Assembly: GCA_947652605.1 (NCBI GenBank)
Contig: OX393582.1
Location: forward strand, 7,898,544 to 7,962,543
Direction of reading: 5' to 3'
DNA length: 64,000 bases
From: Elmis aenea
Taxonomy: Eukaryota > Arthropoda > Insecta > Coleoptera > Elmidae
Below the pieces are notes generated by a model, which saw only the letters and a list, made by a program, of their open reading frames with translations, was not told the DNA's origin and ran no database searches. Shown one piece after another: positions 21,308-33,925 of the stretch. Made by a program: the position numbers and the translations under genes. Position 1 is the stretch's first letter. Every line of letters starts with the position of its first letter.

Positions 21308-24300
21308 CATCTGAGCTCCCCTTAGCTTACAGCTTACAGCGGAGCTCCCTGTGACCCTAAAGCCCCTTCCTTTCGCCGGCTCTGATCAAAAAACGTAAAA
21401 TTTGACTTTTCTGTTCAGTTATCTTTTTAAAATACTTTCAGAATTTTCTAGAAATTTACAAAACAAATAAAAGCACCCAAATAAATTAAATCTTAAACGA
21501 GTTGTACCGTCTTTGTTAGGTACTTTTTTTTAAATCACGCAACGCAGTAAAATTTTTACTGCCTTTGTTGTATATTTTTTTAACAATTAAGTACTTAAAA
21601 TCCCAACCAGGATGTAACATTGCATTTTAACACAGCTGTTAACTCCTCCATTGTATGTAATAAGGGAAAGTACATACAGTAATTAATGCGAAGTTTCGTT
21701 CGTCTCAAAGGTTTACAAAAAGAACGTCTTTAGAAAGAGAAATGTGAAATAATGTCTTGCTTTCAAGTACATGTTTTGTTAATGGAAATGCATGAAGCTA
21801 TACATCTAAACTTGTATCGTCCACTTACGAATAAAATCTAAAAGAAAACAACAAAACTTAATAGGTTTTATAAGTTAAGAACCACTAAAATATTACTTCG
21901 ACAACTTTGCAAAGGATCATGACGTTTTTTTTTTTTTTTGTTAAAATAAAACTTTTGCGCCTACATTACTTTGGTACAAAATTGAATCAGTAACATACTT
22001 TTGATATAAATTTTATGCTCATTCAAAAGTTAATTGATAAGCCAAAAAAAAAAACATTAAAACTATATTTAATTTAAAAACTGAAATGTTTTACAACTTA
22101 TGTAAAACAGTTAAGGTATACACAAATATCTAGATTTGAGTGCAAATAACGAATGGGCAAGTTATGAAACTGGTATTATTGTATTTAGGCAAGAAATCCT
22201 TCACAAAAAAATGGAATTTCAATTAAGTTTATTTTTATTAGAAATAAACCAATAGAAAAATTAGATTAGAGAAATATTCTAAAATGCATCCAACCCCAAT
22301 ATTTCCGGGAAAAATTTGGTTTTACACATCCAAAAGTGCTTGTTTTGGTTGCATCTTGGAGCAACTACAAAATTTCCATATTCGTGCGGTAATATTTCAA
22401 CTTAAAATGAAGCAAAGATGGTTGGTTTTTAAAAGACACCTTCGTATCGTAAAGTCTGGTAAGCACTTGAGTTGCCAGATGTTTTTCGGTAAAAACTGTT
22501 TCCGTTACACTTCTTACTGCTTCACAACTTGACGTTCGCCGTCAGGTGATGTTATGATTTAATAATTCCTCTTTGGGTTGCCTCATAATTTTTAGTTACG
22601 TTAATAAGTAATCAGGTTTTGTATAAGCTATTACCTTGATATATTTAACGACAAAATTGGTTCTAGGCTTTGTAAAAGCCTTTACTTCGACATATTTAAA
22701 GAAAAAATGTGTTCTATTTCGGTTATTTAAACTAGAACACAGTTCATTCACACAAAACCAAAATAATTTTGAAACTTGGAAAATTTTGTATGGAAGAGAA
22801 ATTTTTCTGTTTAATTTCTTTCAGGAAAACCTTAAAACTACTAAAAACTAAGTTTCATGGACAAATAAATATAAACAATGCCAAACTGTATAAAAGTACC
22901 AGTGGCTGTTGAATGCTTTATTATTTTTCAAACCATAAAAGAAAAATTTATCCAACTGTATTTTATAAACTGTCTTTGTTGTGTTCCCCGATTCAACCCT
23001 GGATTTAGGGGAGATGCGCACAGTAGTCGAAGAGATACGGCTGTATTTTATCACATGAAGCACATACAACCTATTTATTTATTGCAAATCAAATAAAAGG
23101 CGACATTTGCTACTAATCAGGGTTGCAAACAGTTCTTCTCTGGCTCAGTTGCATTTTTAAACCTCTTCACCACACCGTTTAGAGAAAATATTACATCGGC
23201 TTAAATTTTGTTTTGTATTTAAAGCTGAATAACACTTCTAATTTAATTTGAAAACCACAGAGCTTAATCCTACTCCACTGCATTACAAAGTAGCACGATT
23301 AAACAAAGGAATAACACAAATCACGTGTTGTTATAAAATTATAGAATAACCGAAACTAACTACAACAGAACAATATATCCAGTAGGTGTAAATCTTTATC
23401 AATAAGCAATCACCGCAAAGAAAAACAATAATTATAAGCAATCATCATGAAAACGCAAACAAAAGAAAAAAAAAACACGACGTCAGTATGTCTGTATAAG
23501 TTTTATACGCTTTTCGGCTTTCTCAAATCCATAAATGGTAGCAGTAAAGGATTAGGGGTTGAAATTTCTTAACGTTTGGACAATAAAAACTTTTCAGGTT
23601 ACTAGTAAACTACAATTTCTATAAACCATCTGTCCATTGTACGGATTCCTCACAAAAACTTATGTAATAAAATCGACATTACGGCTAAAGATACTTTTTA
23701 CCTGAGAAGAACCCTACTAATGGAGAGAAAAATTGACACAGCGGGCTTCGGAAGTTGTAACGATATTTTAACACCGAAATACTAACAAAGACGAAAATTG
23801 TGAAGAAGAAATAGAGATATTGCAAAGGCAAAAATGTGCACAAAAAAGTGTATTGGATTTCATATAATAAATGTACATATTCTTTTAGAATGAAAGAAAA
23901 GCAGAACTCCTAAATCGTGTGTTTATTGAAAAACTTAAAAAATCGGCTTTAAAAAAAAAAGAACTGAAAAAGAAACCTGAAAATCGAAATAAGGTTCGTT
24001 TCCTTACGAAACACGAAAAAAACTTCGCTAAGATGTTTCTATTCAATTTAGTTACTTGGGAAGTGTCAGGGTCTTCCTGCCATGATGTAGCAATGCACCA
24101 TAATTTACGATGACATTTTTCAAATTGACCAAATGCCTTCTGCCTACATGATATTTAACGTTGTAAATAACCTTTGCGATCACATATGCTTATGAACTTC
24201 GTTAAAAAACTACTAAGTAAAAAAATGCCAATGTTTATAAAACTATGTCGCTACATGTTGTTTTAGAAGCATTTTCCAGACACTCTACACTCTACAACAA

Positions 24301-24920
24301 AGGGTGGCCACCGAAAGACTGAAAGGTTTGCAATAGTTTATTTTACAAGTGATGAAAGTCCAGTTTTCGAAAAAAACTGACTTCATCTCGAATTCTCGAG
24401 TAATCAATGCTATTCTTTCTACGAAATTAAAATTATATTATAGAACGAACGTTAATGTAAACGAACCAAATGACAATATTATGTATAAAATTTTAATTAA
24501 TCATTTCATTTCCATAGGGACACCACCACACTGACATTGACATAAAAAAAATTATAATCTGCAAACGAAATATATTTAACAGGTATTAATTTTTGTACCA
24601 TTCTTAGGCTTTTATATAAAATGATACATTAAAATTTAATTATTTGATAAGAATATTAACGCATATTTAGTTTATTATGAGTTTAAGCTAAGAAAAATCG
24701 TAAATTTTACAATTTGATTTTGACATTGACTTTATTTTCGCCACTAGAGACGAAAGTAAAACTTTCATGTAGGGTAGGCAGTGAGAAAATAACAACTTTT
24801 ATATAAATGAATAGAAAAAAGTCATAACTTGTTCGTTTTTAATTTTTTTTTGTAGGTAATAGAGCATGCCTTAGAGATTAAAATGGCTGCGTATGATATC
24901 CAGCAACGAACCAATTTTCT
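21308..24920. other. No gene recognised
   Basis: A long AT-rich stretch. A diverged two-unit repeat (CATATTTAA/ATATATTTAA blocks) lies at about 22625-22722. Short frames have no recognisable domain. No RNA genes or element ends seen. Confidence 0.45.
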
Positions 24921-24927
24921 TATATTA

Positions 24928-25299
24928 TTGTCTTATCAAACATCACTTCAGTAAAACAGATTGGACAAAATCAACATACGTCTGTAGTTTTTATAAACTA
25001 TTGATTTTGAAAGTGGCTTAAGAGCTTAAGTCACTTTACAGTGATGAAAAATGGCGATTTGTTAACGTCTGTGCGAAATTATGTATACTGAGGAAAATAT
25101 AAGTAACCGAGACAAGAAATAAGAGCAAAATTTCTTTGTACTTAGCACAAATTTATGCACACTAAATAAAAAAACATTTAATATCTCAAAATAACATAAA
25201 AGTGACTTATACCACTTCAAAATTAATAGTTTATAAAAACTACGCATTTGTGTTAAATTTTCCCGATGTGTTTTACTGAAGTGATGTTTGATAAGACAG
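24928..25299. mobile_element. TA-flanked inverted-repeat element with TTGTCTTATC ends, about 372 bp
   Basis: The left end TA-TTGTCTTATCAAACATCACTTC and the right end GAAGTGATGTTTGATAAGACAG-TA are inverted, and pairing continues through TTTTTATAAACTATT and TGAAAGTGGCTTAAG. Part of its interior (ATGTTATTTTGAGATATTAA) recurs at 47.7 kb. No coding content, consistent with a TA-inserting MITE. Confidence 0.8.
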
Positions 25300-25304
25300 T
25301 AATT

Positions 25305-26935
25305 TCATTGAAATTCAAGTTTCATTAAAAAAAAAACGCACAAAGTTGTGTACTATCGCAAAATTACACTTTAAAATCTGGTTGGCGAAACAAAGAATAT
25401 TGTGTAACAGAAAAAATAACTTAAACTACAGGATTATTAATGGAACTAATTTCACAGTTTTTTGGGCACATATGAACCGATACATCTAGTTTGGAACCAA
25501 AATTTGACATAACCGCATAGCACTGTCTTAAAAATCTGACTTAATCGTTGCTAAATGTATTGACACACGCTAAATAAAACTTCCACAATGTATTACATTT
25601 CATTTTCATTGGAAATAATATTTTTACGCTGTTCCAGCGCTTTTGAACGCGCACAAAGGTTATTACTCCGACGAGCGCATTAATTTTTCAGTTGCATCCG
25701 CACACTGTCAACCATTTTACGCACAAAATTACTTTAATTATGCCATGAATATTGAGACATTACCCAACAGCGGGATTTAGTGGTCGTAGAATAATTAAAC
25801 GAAGGTTCATATAATTAAAACCTACGCGTACGCAAATAAACACATGTTTTATTAGATCAGCAATGTTAAAAAGCGATTGTAATGGAATCATTTGCACATT
25901 AATATTTAACTTCATCGTAAATATCCCCGAGTCGTTAGACAGATACTGCCAGGGTGAACGACAACATTAAATCCGCGTCATTATCATTAACATTTGAGTC
26001 TTTGTATGTGCCTGAAAAATCTCGTTAAGTATCGTTGTACTTAGTACCACATGTAAAGTCGCATTTCCCTATCCCTAACAGTTATGTGTACTGTCGTTAC
26101 TTCATAAGCAAGCGGTCGAGGCTCAAATTTGAATAGAATTGAATAGCAAGCATATTACAAAGGAGTGCGGTGCTTTGTTAAAAATTCCCAGGGTCAAAAA
26201 ATTCATGGCTTTCATGGTAAATGCACAAGTACAGGAAAAATCAACGGCAGGGCGATTCTTACACAATGACACACAATTAATTATACATAAAACTTGGAGA
26301 AAAAAATCAAAAATGAAACGCAGTAGCGGTCGTAAGAACTCCGTGAGGTTTTCAGCGCGTTAAAACCAGTAAGTAATGAGAATTTCCACACGTTCATCAC
26401 TCGAATCTGCATTTTAGATTCGTATTACGCACCGTGATTCATAGGAATTAATATCGATCTCACGAGTTTCGCCAAGTCTTCCATTTATGTATAGATTTTT
26501 AGTCCTTAATTAATAAACCGAGTGCAACGCCCATACAACCTTCGTATGCGTTTTACAGAAAGCTCTACGGATGCATTGTACTGAAAAAAGCACACTTTTA
26601 GAACGCGGAGTCGCTGAAAGACGCCGTTTATAAATAACACTAAAATAAACTTCCTTGCGCCTGAAAAAGCAAATATTCCGATGCACTTTCAGTTCTTGCG
26701 GTTTCAGAGCTTTCGGCGGCGGGAAAGCGCTGGAAATCAATATTTCCCTAACTAGTATTTAAACGGAAACTAAATACAAAGGATTATTGCGATTTTAACG
26801 TGGGGAATGTTAACAATACCTTGTTTCCATAGTACAGAAATGGGAGGAAGGTTGAAAAATAGTGATACTATTCCAAAATCCGACATACGGAGACAATTGC
26901 ACTTGTCTAAAAGTTAAAAAGCACTGCTGGTTCCA
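25305..26935. other. No gene recognised
   Basis: The frame at 26139-26363 has no recognisable domain. No element ends seen. Confidence 0.45.
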
Positions 26936-26939
26936 CACT

Positions 26940-27200
26940 AATTGTCCCAAACGCTTATTACGAACACTAAATACACCAGAATTATTAGGTAGCCAAGAGA
27001 AACCGAGCAGGGGAGTAGTTATCATGACCGCTGCTCGCCAGCACTGAGCCCGCTAACCTTGGTTGTGATCGCGCCGCTCTTACGTATGCCATTGGCCGCA
27101 ATCACCCTCACCCATACCGACACCCAACCGGAGTCGGGCGTCGCAGCGCCAAATTCAAAACAACGCCGCCGTTTGCGTCACTACTACTACACAACTACAA
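26940..27200. promoter_or_regulatory. CpG-richer patch, possible promoter or 5' exon
   Basis: Around 27000-27180 GC and CpG content rise sharply (GATCGCGCCGCTCTTACG, GAGTCGGGCGTCGCAGCGCC, ACGCCGCCGTTTGCGTCA), with one CCATTGGCC near 27088. In an AT-rich insect genome this could be a promoter or first exon. No coding exon with a recognisable domain follows on either strand. Confidence 0.25.
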
Positions 27201-27439
27201 CAAAAACATAAATATGTACGACAAATTACAGCGCTTCTACTGCGCGTACAAAAATTTCTGCCTCTCGCATCATTAAATACAACATACTTATCCAGTTTCT
27301 ACAGAACTAAAAGCGTTTTCATTTTTAAGGGCGTTAACATAAAATTAAAAAATTGGAAAAATAAAAAAGTACGTGACATTATCATGGAATATTGCGTGCA
27401 CTACTTTATTCGCCCAATGTAAGGGATTCTATAAAGTTA

Positions 27440-27600
27440 TATACAGGGTGTTCCAAAATCGATGTTCAACCGCTTATCTTAATCCTCCGTCTGGAGCAAT
27501 AGTACAATGAATTAGTTCGAGCGCAATGTACAGGGTGGTCCAAATTCGATGCGATTACATGGGTATCTACCGGGCCTTCGTTATACTAGCGGGCCGACTC
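27440..27600. repeat. Two TACAGGGTG element ends in tandem
   Basis: TA-CAGGGTGTTCCAAAATCGATG begins at 27442 and TA-CAGGGTGGTCCAAATTCGATG at 27529, the same way round and about 87 bp apart. Partner ends were not found nearby. They look like truncated MITE ends, one possibly inserted beside the other. The bases from 27600 to the satellite show nothing recognisable. Confidence 0.55.
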
Positions 27601-27940
27601 ATTGACATATTGATCACAAAGACGTTGCCCTTCATATACATTTTTACGATTTACAATTTTCTACCAATTAGGAGTTAATTGCATAGTTATGTGATTGTAC
27701 ACAAAGCATTTAATTTTAAATCATTTTGGAACATTTTCAAAGCAGTAATAATCTTTTCGTCAAACAATTTAACACAAAGCAATACATTTTGTCGTTGAAT
27801 TCCTATCGGACTTAAGACTAGCTTGCTTAAAGCAGGTGCAGTTTTAATTACATCAGAATTTTCTGAATAAAAAAGTCGCCTTAGGTGTGAAATTTTAGCT
27901 TCTAAATACCTATCGATTGTTACTATTGAACCTCTTTTGC

Positions 27941-30900
27941 AGTCGAAGCCGTTTTTGTCGATTTTAGCAAAAGACGCCCAAGCGTCGGTACCTCTTTTGC
28001 AAAATATACCTCATATATGTATGATAACATTAATACCGTAAGACACCCCGTATAAGATACAATAACTAAAAAGTTATTAAAGTCATGGTTCTAAAATTAG
28101 CAGGGTATGTTAAGCTAACATAGTCAAAGCAGTTTTTGTCAATTTTAGCAGAAGACGCCCAAGCGTCGGTACCTTTTTTGCAATATATACCACATATATG
28201 AATGATAACATTAATACCGTAAGACAACACCCAGTATAAGATACAATAACTAGAAAATTATTAAAGTGGTGGTTCTAAAATTATCTGGGCATGTTAAGCT
28301 AACATAGTCAAAGCCGTTTTTGTCAATTTTAGCAGAATACGCCCAAGCGTCGATACCTCTTTTGCAGTAAATACCGCATATACGAATTATAACTAAGACC
28401 GTAAGAAGGCCCCGTATAAGAAACAATAACTAAGAAGTTATTAAAGTCATAGTTCTAAAATTAACTGAGCATGTTTAGATAACATATTCGAAACCGTTTT
28501 TGTCAATTTTGGCAAAAGACGCCCAAGCGTCGGTACCTGTTTTGCAATAAATACCGCATATACGAATTATAACATTAATACCGTAAGACAACGCCCCGTA
28601 TAAGATACAATAACTAGAAAATTATTAAAGTCATAGTTCTAAAATTACCTGGGTATGTTAAGCTAACATAGTCGAAGCCGTTTTTGTCGATTTTAGCAAA
28701 AGACGTCCAAGCGTCGGTACCTTTTTTGCAATATATACCACATATATGGATGATAACATTAATACCGTAAGACAACGCCCCGTATAAGATACAATAACTA
28801 GAAAATTATTAAAGTCATAGTTCTAAAATTACTTGGGTATGTTAAGCTAACATAGTCGAAGCCGTTTTTGTCGATTTTAGCAAAAGACGTCCAAGCGTCG
28901 GTACCTTTTTTGCAATATATACCACATATATGGATGATAACATTAATACCGTAAGACAACGCCCCGTATAAGATACAATAACTAGAAAATTATTAAAGTC
29001 ATAGTTCTAAAATTACTTGGGTATGTTAAGCTAACATAGTCGAAGCCGTTTTTGTCGATTTTAGCAAAAGACGTCCAAGCGTCGGTACCTTTTTTGCAAT
29101 ATATACCACATATATGGATGATAACATTAATACCGTAAGACAACGCCCCGTATAAGATACAATAACTAGAAAATTATTAAAGTCATAGTTCTAAAATTAC
29201 CTGGGTATGTTAAGCTAACATAGTCGAAGCCGTTTTTGTCGATTTTAGCAAAAGACGTCCAAGCGTCGGTACCTTTTTTGCAATATATACCACATATATG
29301 GATGATAACATTAATACCGTAAGACAACGCCCCGTATAAGATACAATAACTAGAAAATTATTAAAGTCATAGTTCTAAAATTACTTGGGTATGTTAAGCT
29401 AACATAGTCGAAGCCGTTTTTGTCGATTTTAGCAAAAGACGTCCAAGCGTCGGTACCTTTTTTGCAATATATACCACATATATGGATGATAACATTAATA
29501 CCGTAAGACAACGCCCCGTATAAGATACAATAACTAGAAAATTATTAAAGTCATAGTTCTAAAATTACTTGGGTATGTTAAGCTAACATAGTCGAAGCCG
29601 TTTTTGTCGATTTTAGCAAAAGACGTCCAAGCGTCGGTACCTTTTTTGCAATATATACCACATATATGGATGATAACATTAATACCGTAAGACAACGCCC
29701 CGTATAAGATACAATAACTAGAAAATTATTAAAGTCATAGTTCTAAAATTACCTGGGTATGTTAAGCTAACATAGTCGAAGCCGTTTTTGTCGATTTTAG
29801 CAAAAGACGTCCAAGCGTCGGTACCTTTTTTGCAATATATACCACATATATGGATGATAACATTAATACCGTAAGACAACGCCCCGTATAAGATACAATA
29901 ACTAGAAAATTATTAAAGTCATAGTTCTAAAATTACCTGGGTATGTTAAGCTAACATAGTCGAAGCCGTTTTTGTCGATTTTAGCAAAAGACGTCCAAGC
30001 GTCGGTACCTTTTTTGCAATATATACCACATATATGGATGATAACATTAATACCGTAAGACAACGCCCCGTATAAGATACAATAACTAGAAAATTATTAA
30101 AGTCATAGTTCTAAAATTACCTGGGTATGTTAAGCTAACATAGTCGAAGCCGTTTTTGTCGATTTTAGCAAAAGACGTCCAAGCGTCGGTACCTTTTTTG
30201 CAATATATACCACATATATGGATGATAACATTAATACCGTAAGACAACGCCCCGTATAAGATACAATAACTAGAAAATTATTAAAGTCATAGTTCTAAAA
30301 TTACTTGGGTATGTTAAGCTAACATAGTCGAAGCCGTTTTTGTCGATTTTAGCAAAAGACGTCCAAGCGTCGGTACCTTTTTTGCAATATATACCACATA
30401 TATGGATGATAACATTAATACCGTAAGACAACGCCCCGTATAAGATACAATAACTAGAAAATTATTAAAGTCATAGTTCTAAAATTACTTGGGTATGTTA
30501 AGCTAACATAGTCGAAGCCGTTTTTGTCGATTTTAGCAAAAGACGTCCAAGCGTCGGTACCTTTTTTGCAATATATACCACATATATGGATGATAACATT
30601 AATACCGTAAGACAACGCCCCGTATAAGATACAATAACTAGAAAATTATTAAAGTCATAGTTCTAAAATTACCTGGGTATGTTAAGCTAACATAGTCGAA
30701 GCCGTTTTTGTCGATTTTAGCAAAAGACGTCCAAGCGTCGGTACCTTTTTTGCAATATATACCACATATATGGATGATAACATTAATACCGTAAGACAAC
30801 GCCCCGTATAAGATACAATAACTAGAAAATTATTAAAGTCATAGTTCTAAAATTACCTGGGTATGTTAAGCTAACATAGTCGAAGCCGTTTTTGTCGATT

Positions 30901-31806
30901 TTAGCAAAAGACGTCCAAGCGTCGGTACCTTTTTTGCAATATATACCACATATTATATGGATGATAACATTAATACCGTAAGAACGCCCAGTATAAGATA
31001 CAATAACCAGAAAATTATTAAAGTCATGGTTCTAAAATTGCCTGGGTATGTTTAGCTAACATAGTCAAAGCCGTTTTTGTCAATTTTAGTAGAAGACGCC
31101 CAAGCGTCGGTACCTTTTTAGCAATATATACCACATATATGGATGATAACATTAATACCGTAAGACAACACCCAGTATGAGATACAATAACTAGAAAATT
31201 ATTAAAGTCGTGGTTCTAAAATTATCTGGGCATATTTAGCTAACATAGTTGAAGCCGTTTTTGTCAGTTTTAGCAAGAGACGCCCAAGCGTCAGTACCTC
31301 TTTTGCAAAATATACCGCATATATGAATGCTAACATTAATACCGTAAGGCAACACCCCGTATAAGAAACAATAACTAGAAAATTATTAAAGTCATGGGTC
31401 TAAAGTCTAAAACAACCTGGGCATGATAAGCTAACATAGACGAAGCCGTTATTGTCGATTTTAGCAAAAGACGCCCAAGCGTCGGTACCTCTTTAGCAAA
31501 ATATACCTCATATATGTATGATAACATTAATACCGTAAGACAACACCCCGTATAAGATACAATAACTAAAAAGTTATTAAAGTCATGGTTCTAAAATTAG
31601 CAGGGTATGTTAAGCTAACATAGTCGAAGCAGTTTTTGTCCATTTTAGCAGAAGACGCCCAAGCGTCGGTACCTTTATTGCAATATATGCCACATATACG
31701 GATGATAACATGAATACCGTAAGACAACACCCAGTATAAGATACAATAATTAGAAAATTAATTAAGTCATGGGTCTAAAACAACCTGTGCATGTTTAAGC
31801 TAACAT
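27941..31806. repeat. Satellite array: 21 tandem monomers of about 184 bp
   Basis: Tandem monomers, using AGTCGAAGCCGTTTTTGTC as phase mark, start at 27941, 28122, 28306, 28486 and 28670, then every 184 bp to 30878, then at 31063, 31247, 31438 and 31622, ending at 31806. Each contains an AAGCGTCGGTACC block, an ATAACATTAATACCGTAAG block and an ATTATTAAAGTC block. The outer monomers differ by several percent and by small indels (181-191 bp); the central twelve are almost identical. No long open frame crosses the array. Monomer length near one nucleosome repeat is typical of satellite DNA, including centromeric and pericentromeric arrays, but no location can be inferred from 21 copies. Confidence 0.97.
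28670..30877. repeat. Homogenised satellite core: 12 near-identical 184-bp monomers
   Basis: Twelve consecutive monomers appear identical except for one C/T position in the ACYTGGGTATG block. In order the twelve read T T C T T C C C T T C C, suggesting amplification partly in three-monomer blocks. The core carries GACGTCCAAGCGTC where the flanking monomers carry GACGCCCAAGCGTC. This contrast is what recent unequal exchange or rolling-circle amplification of one variant would produce. Assembly collapse or expansion is possible in such a repeat, so the copy number may be unreliable. Confidence 0.93.
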
Positions 31807-31807
31807 A

Positions 31808-33100
31808 GTCAATAAAAACTGTTAATATACTTAGTGATTTTACAAAACTAGTGAGGTAGTGAGTATGATATTTTGAAAGATAACTGAATTGCTATTAATT
31901 ACAAATTAAATAAACTCTGCGACAAATTATGGACTGTAATTTATTATAACAGTATTAGAATTCAAAAACAAATACAGAACCGAGTGAAATATTTGTGTTA
32001 CGTGACATCTACTAACTCTACTCAAAAACAAAAAAATCTGCAACATTAGTTATCTTGCATTTATTTTCTTTGTAGTGCTGTTTCAATTAAGTGTAATTAA
32101 TTTGTTGTATATTTTAAAACAATAATCAAAAACTACACACATCTATGTTGGATGTTCTGGTAAGTTAAAAAAGAAGTTTTAAAAAAGATTACAATTTTAA
32201 TAACATATCCAAACGGTAGTACGTTTGTATGTGTGTTATTACCGTATCCTTGTGAACTGCTTTGATATAAAACGAAAAACGAACACACTAAAATACGTTT
32301 TAACTGCACAAAGCAGCCGAGGTAATTATTTTCAATACCAAGCACTGTAATGAAGATATGTAGTACTGAAATTACATACTAGAACTTTTAACATAAATCC
32401 ACAATTTGGTCACTAAAAACAGTTTCATTTCAAACCACTACAAATGCACTCAACAATAATTATAGCACAGACTTGAAATTTGTAAACAATACAACGACAG
32501 ATGGCTACAGACGATCCACTATTGTCTTACACTTTTGTTTTTATGTAGTATACGAACGAGGAGTCGTTAAACTACAACGACGTTTATGTATTCTTGTTGA
32601 TTTGATGTTTAATTTACCTTTGTAACGCGAGGTAATTTTTGTTACAGGTGATCTCTGGCAGTCTGACGACCTGCTGGGATATGCACACCATACATTTACA
32701 TATACGGTATAGTATAACTGATAATGACCTTAAATTATGCATTCGTGGTGAACAGTATTGTTAAATATTATCACAATAATCGATATATGGACTAAAGTCC
32801 TTGTAAGCCAAGTTTTATGGCAGTTAATGTTATACAAAACAATTGTGCTATAATAAATTGGTTAGTTCTTCGACGATTACACTGGCCAACAGTGTTTCAG
32901 GAAAATGGGTATGAAGATATGTTTTTTAAGCTTAATTCAAAAATAGCCTTAAAAATTTCCATCAAGTACATATTTTTTGTTATTTATCCAAATATCTCTA
33001 AAACCAATAAATTTCTTGCTTCCGAAGGTTTTTTTTTTTGTACAAAGAAACATGAAAAGATGGAAAGAATTCTCAAACGTGTGAAGAACGAAACACAAGT
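31808..33100. other. No gene recognised
   Basis: AT-rich sequence. The 107-codon frame at 32817-33140 has no recognisable domain and runs into a transposon end at 33107, so I do not call it a gene. Confidence 0.45.
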
Positions 33101-33232
33101 GGCTACTAGGGTTTCTCTACCAGGATCCCGGTCCATTTAAACCTATTCTATATTTCCCAGGATATACTTATTGTCCCGGGGAATCCCGGGATATTTAAAA
33201 TCTGTTATTTTCGTTTATTTTGTGTTAAAATC

Positions 33233-33620
33233 CAGAGGTTTGGAATGGAGTACGGAGCTGGGGCACGGAGCAGTGGAGCAATGGGTTTTTGCCCGGAGCC
33301 GGAGCGGAGTCCGGAGCAAATAATTTTGATTGCTACACTACTTCAGTTTATTATGCACAATTTAAAAAAAAAATGATTTTTTTCTTTTTGTTTAACCTTT
33401 AAAGATCTTTAATTTGTTCTTACAAACATTTATTTAACTTCACTTGTTTGCAAGGATCAAATATTGTAATTTTTGGTCCATCCGATAAAAGGAAAACTGT
33501 GTTTTTAAAATCAAATTTTTTTATTCATTTTTTTTTATGTTAACAATATTTGGAGCATGGAGCGGAGCTGGAGCAGGCATTTTTAATGGACATTTTGATT
33601 GGACTGCTCAAAAACCCCTC
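33233..33620. mobile_element. Small hAT-like non-autonomous element (388 bp) nested in hAT
   Basis: CAGAGGTTTGG at 33233 and an inverted AAACCCCTC end at 33620 are flanked by the 8-bp repeat TTAAAATC (33225-33232 and 33621-33628). Both ends contain GGAGCGGAG-type GC-rich subterminal motifs. A fragment of the same family lies at 5335-5445 with the cleaner end CAGGGGTTTGG. The 8-bp duplication and end type indicate hAT. No coding content. The flanking DNA on both sides is continuous with the older hAT copy, confirming nesting. Confidence 0.87.
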
Positions 33621-33759
33621 TTAAAATCCTTGTAATATAATGATAATTTCATCAATATTAGAAATTATTATAAATATCTAAATCAACATTAAATTATAAA
33701 AAACTTTAATCTTATTTAAAAATAGTTTTTCTGCTTCGGAATAACAAATTATGTACACC

Positions 33760-33925
33760 CATGGGCGTCCGCAGAAAATTATCCAGGAGAGGCAAAGCCT
33801 GCAATGGAATGTATTAAAATATTAACGAACTTGTAACTTGACCCTCTTTCATTTGGTCATTAATGGAGTACTCGATTCCAGGGAGGGGCAAGTGCCCCGT
33901 TTGCCCTCCCCTGTGGACGCCCATG
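33760..33925. mobile_element. 166-bp MITE with CATGGGCGTCCGCAG ends nested in hAT
   Basis: Inverted ends CATGGGCGTCCGCAG (33760-33774) and CTGTGGACGCCCATG (33911-33925) are flanked by the exact 8-bp duplication TGTACACC (33752-33759 and 33926-33933). Subterminal GGGGCAAG/CCCCGTTTGCCCTCCCC stretches are GC-rich. An 8-bp duplication fits hAT or Merlin; I cannot choose between them from ends alone. No transposase is present. It sits inside the older hAT copy. Confidence 0.87.

Noticed and set aside
27941..31806. CRISPR-like array
   Set aside because: The repeats are contiguous 184-bp monomers with no short-repeat/unique-spacer structure, and the window is eukaryotic. It is a satellite.
27941..31806. 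CENP-B box in the satellite monomer
   Set aside because: I compared the monomer with the YTTCGTTGGAARCGGGA pattern and found no convincing match.
32817..33140. 107-codon open frame
   Set aside because: The last part is simply the end of the hAT element starting at 33107, and the rest has no family features.
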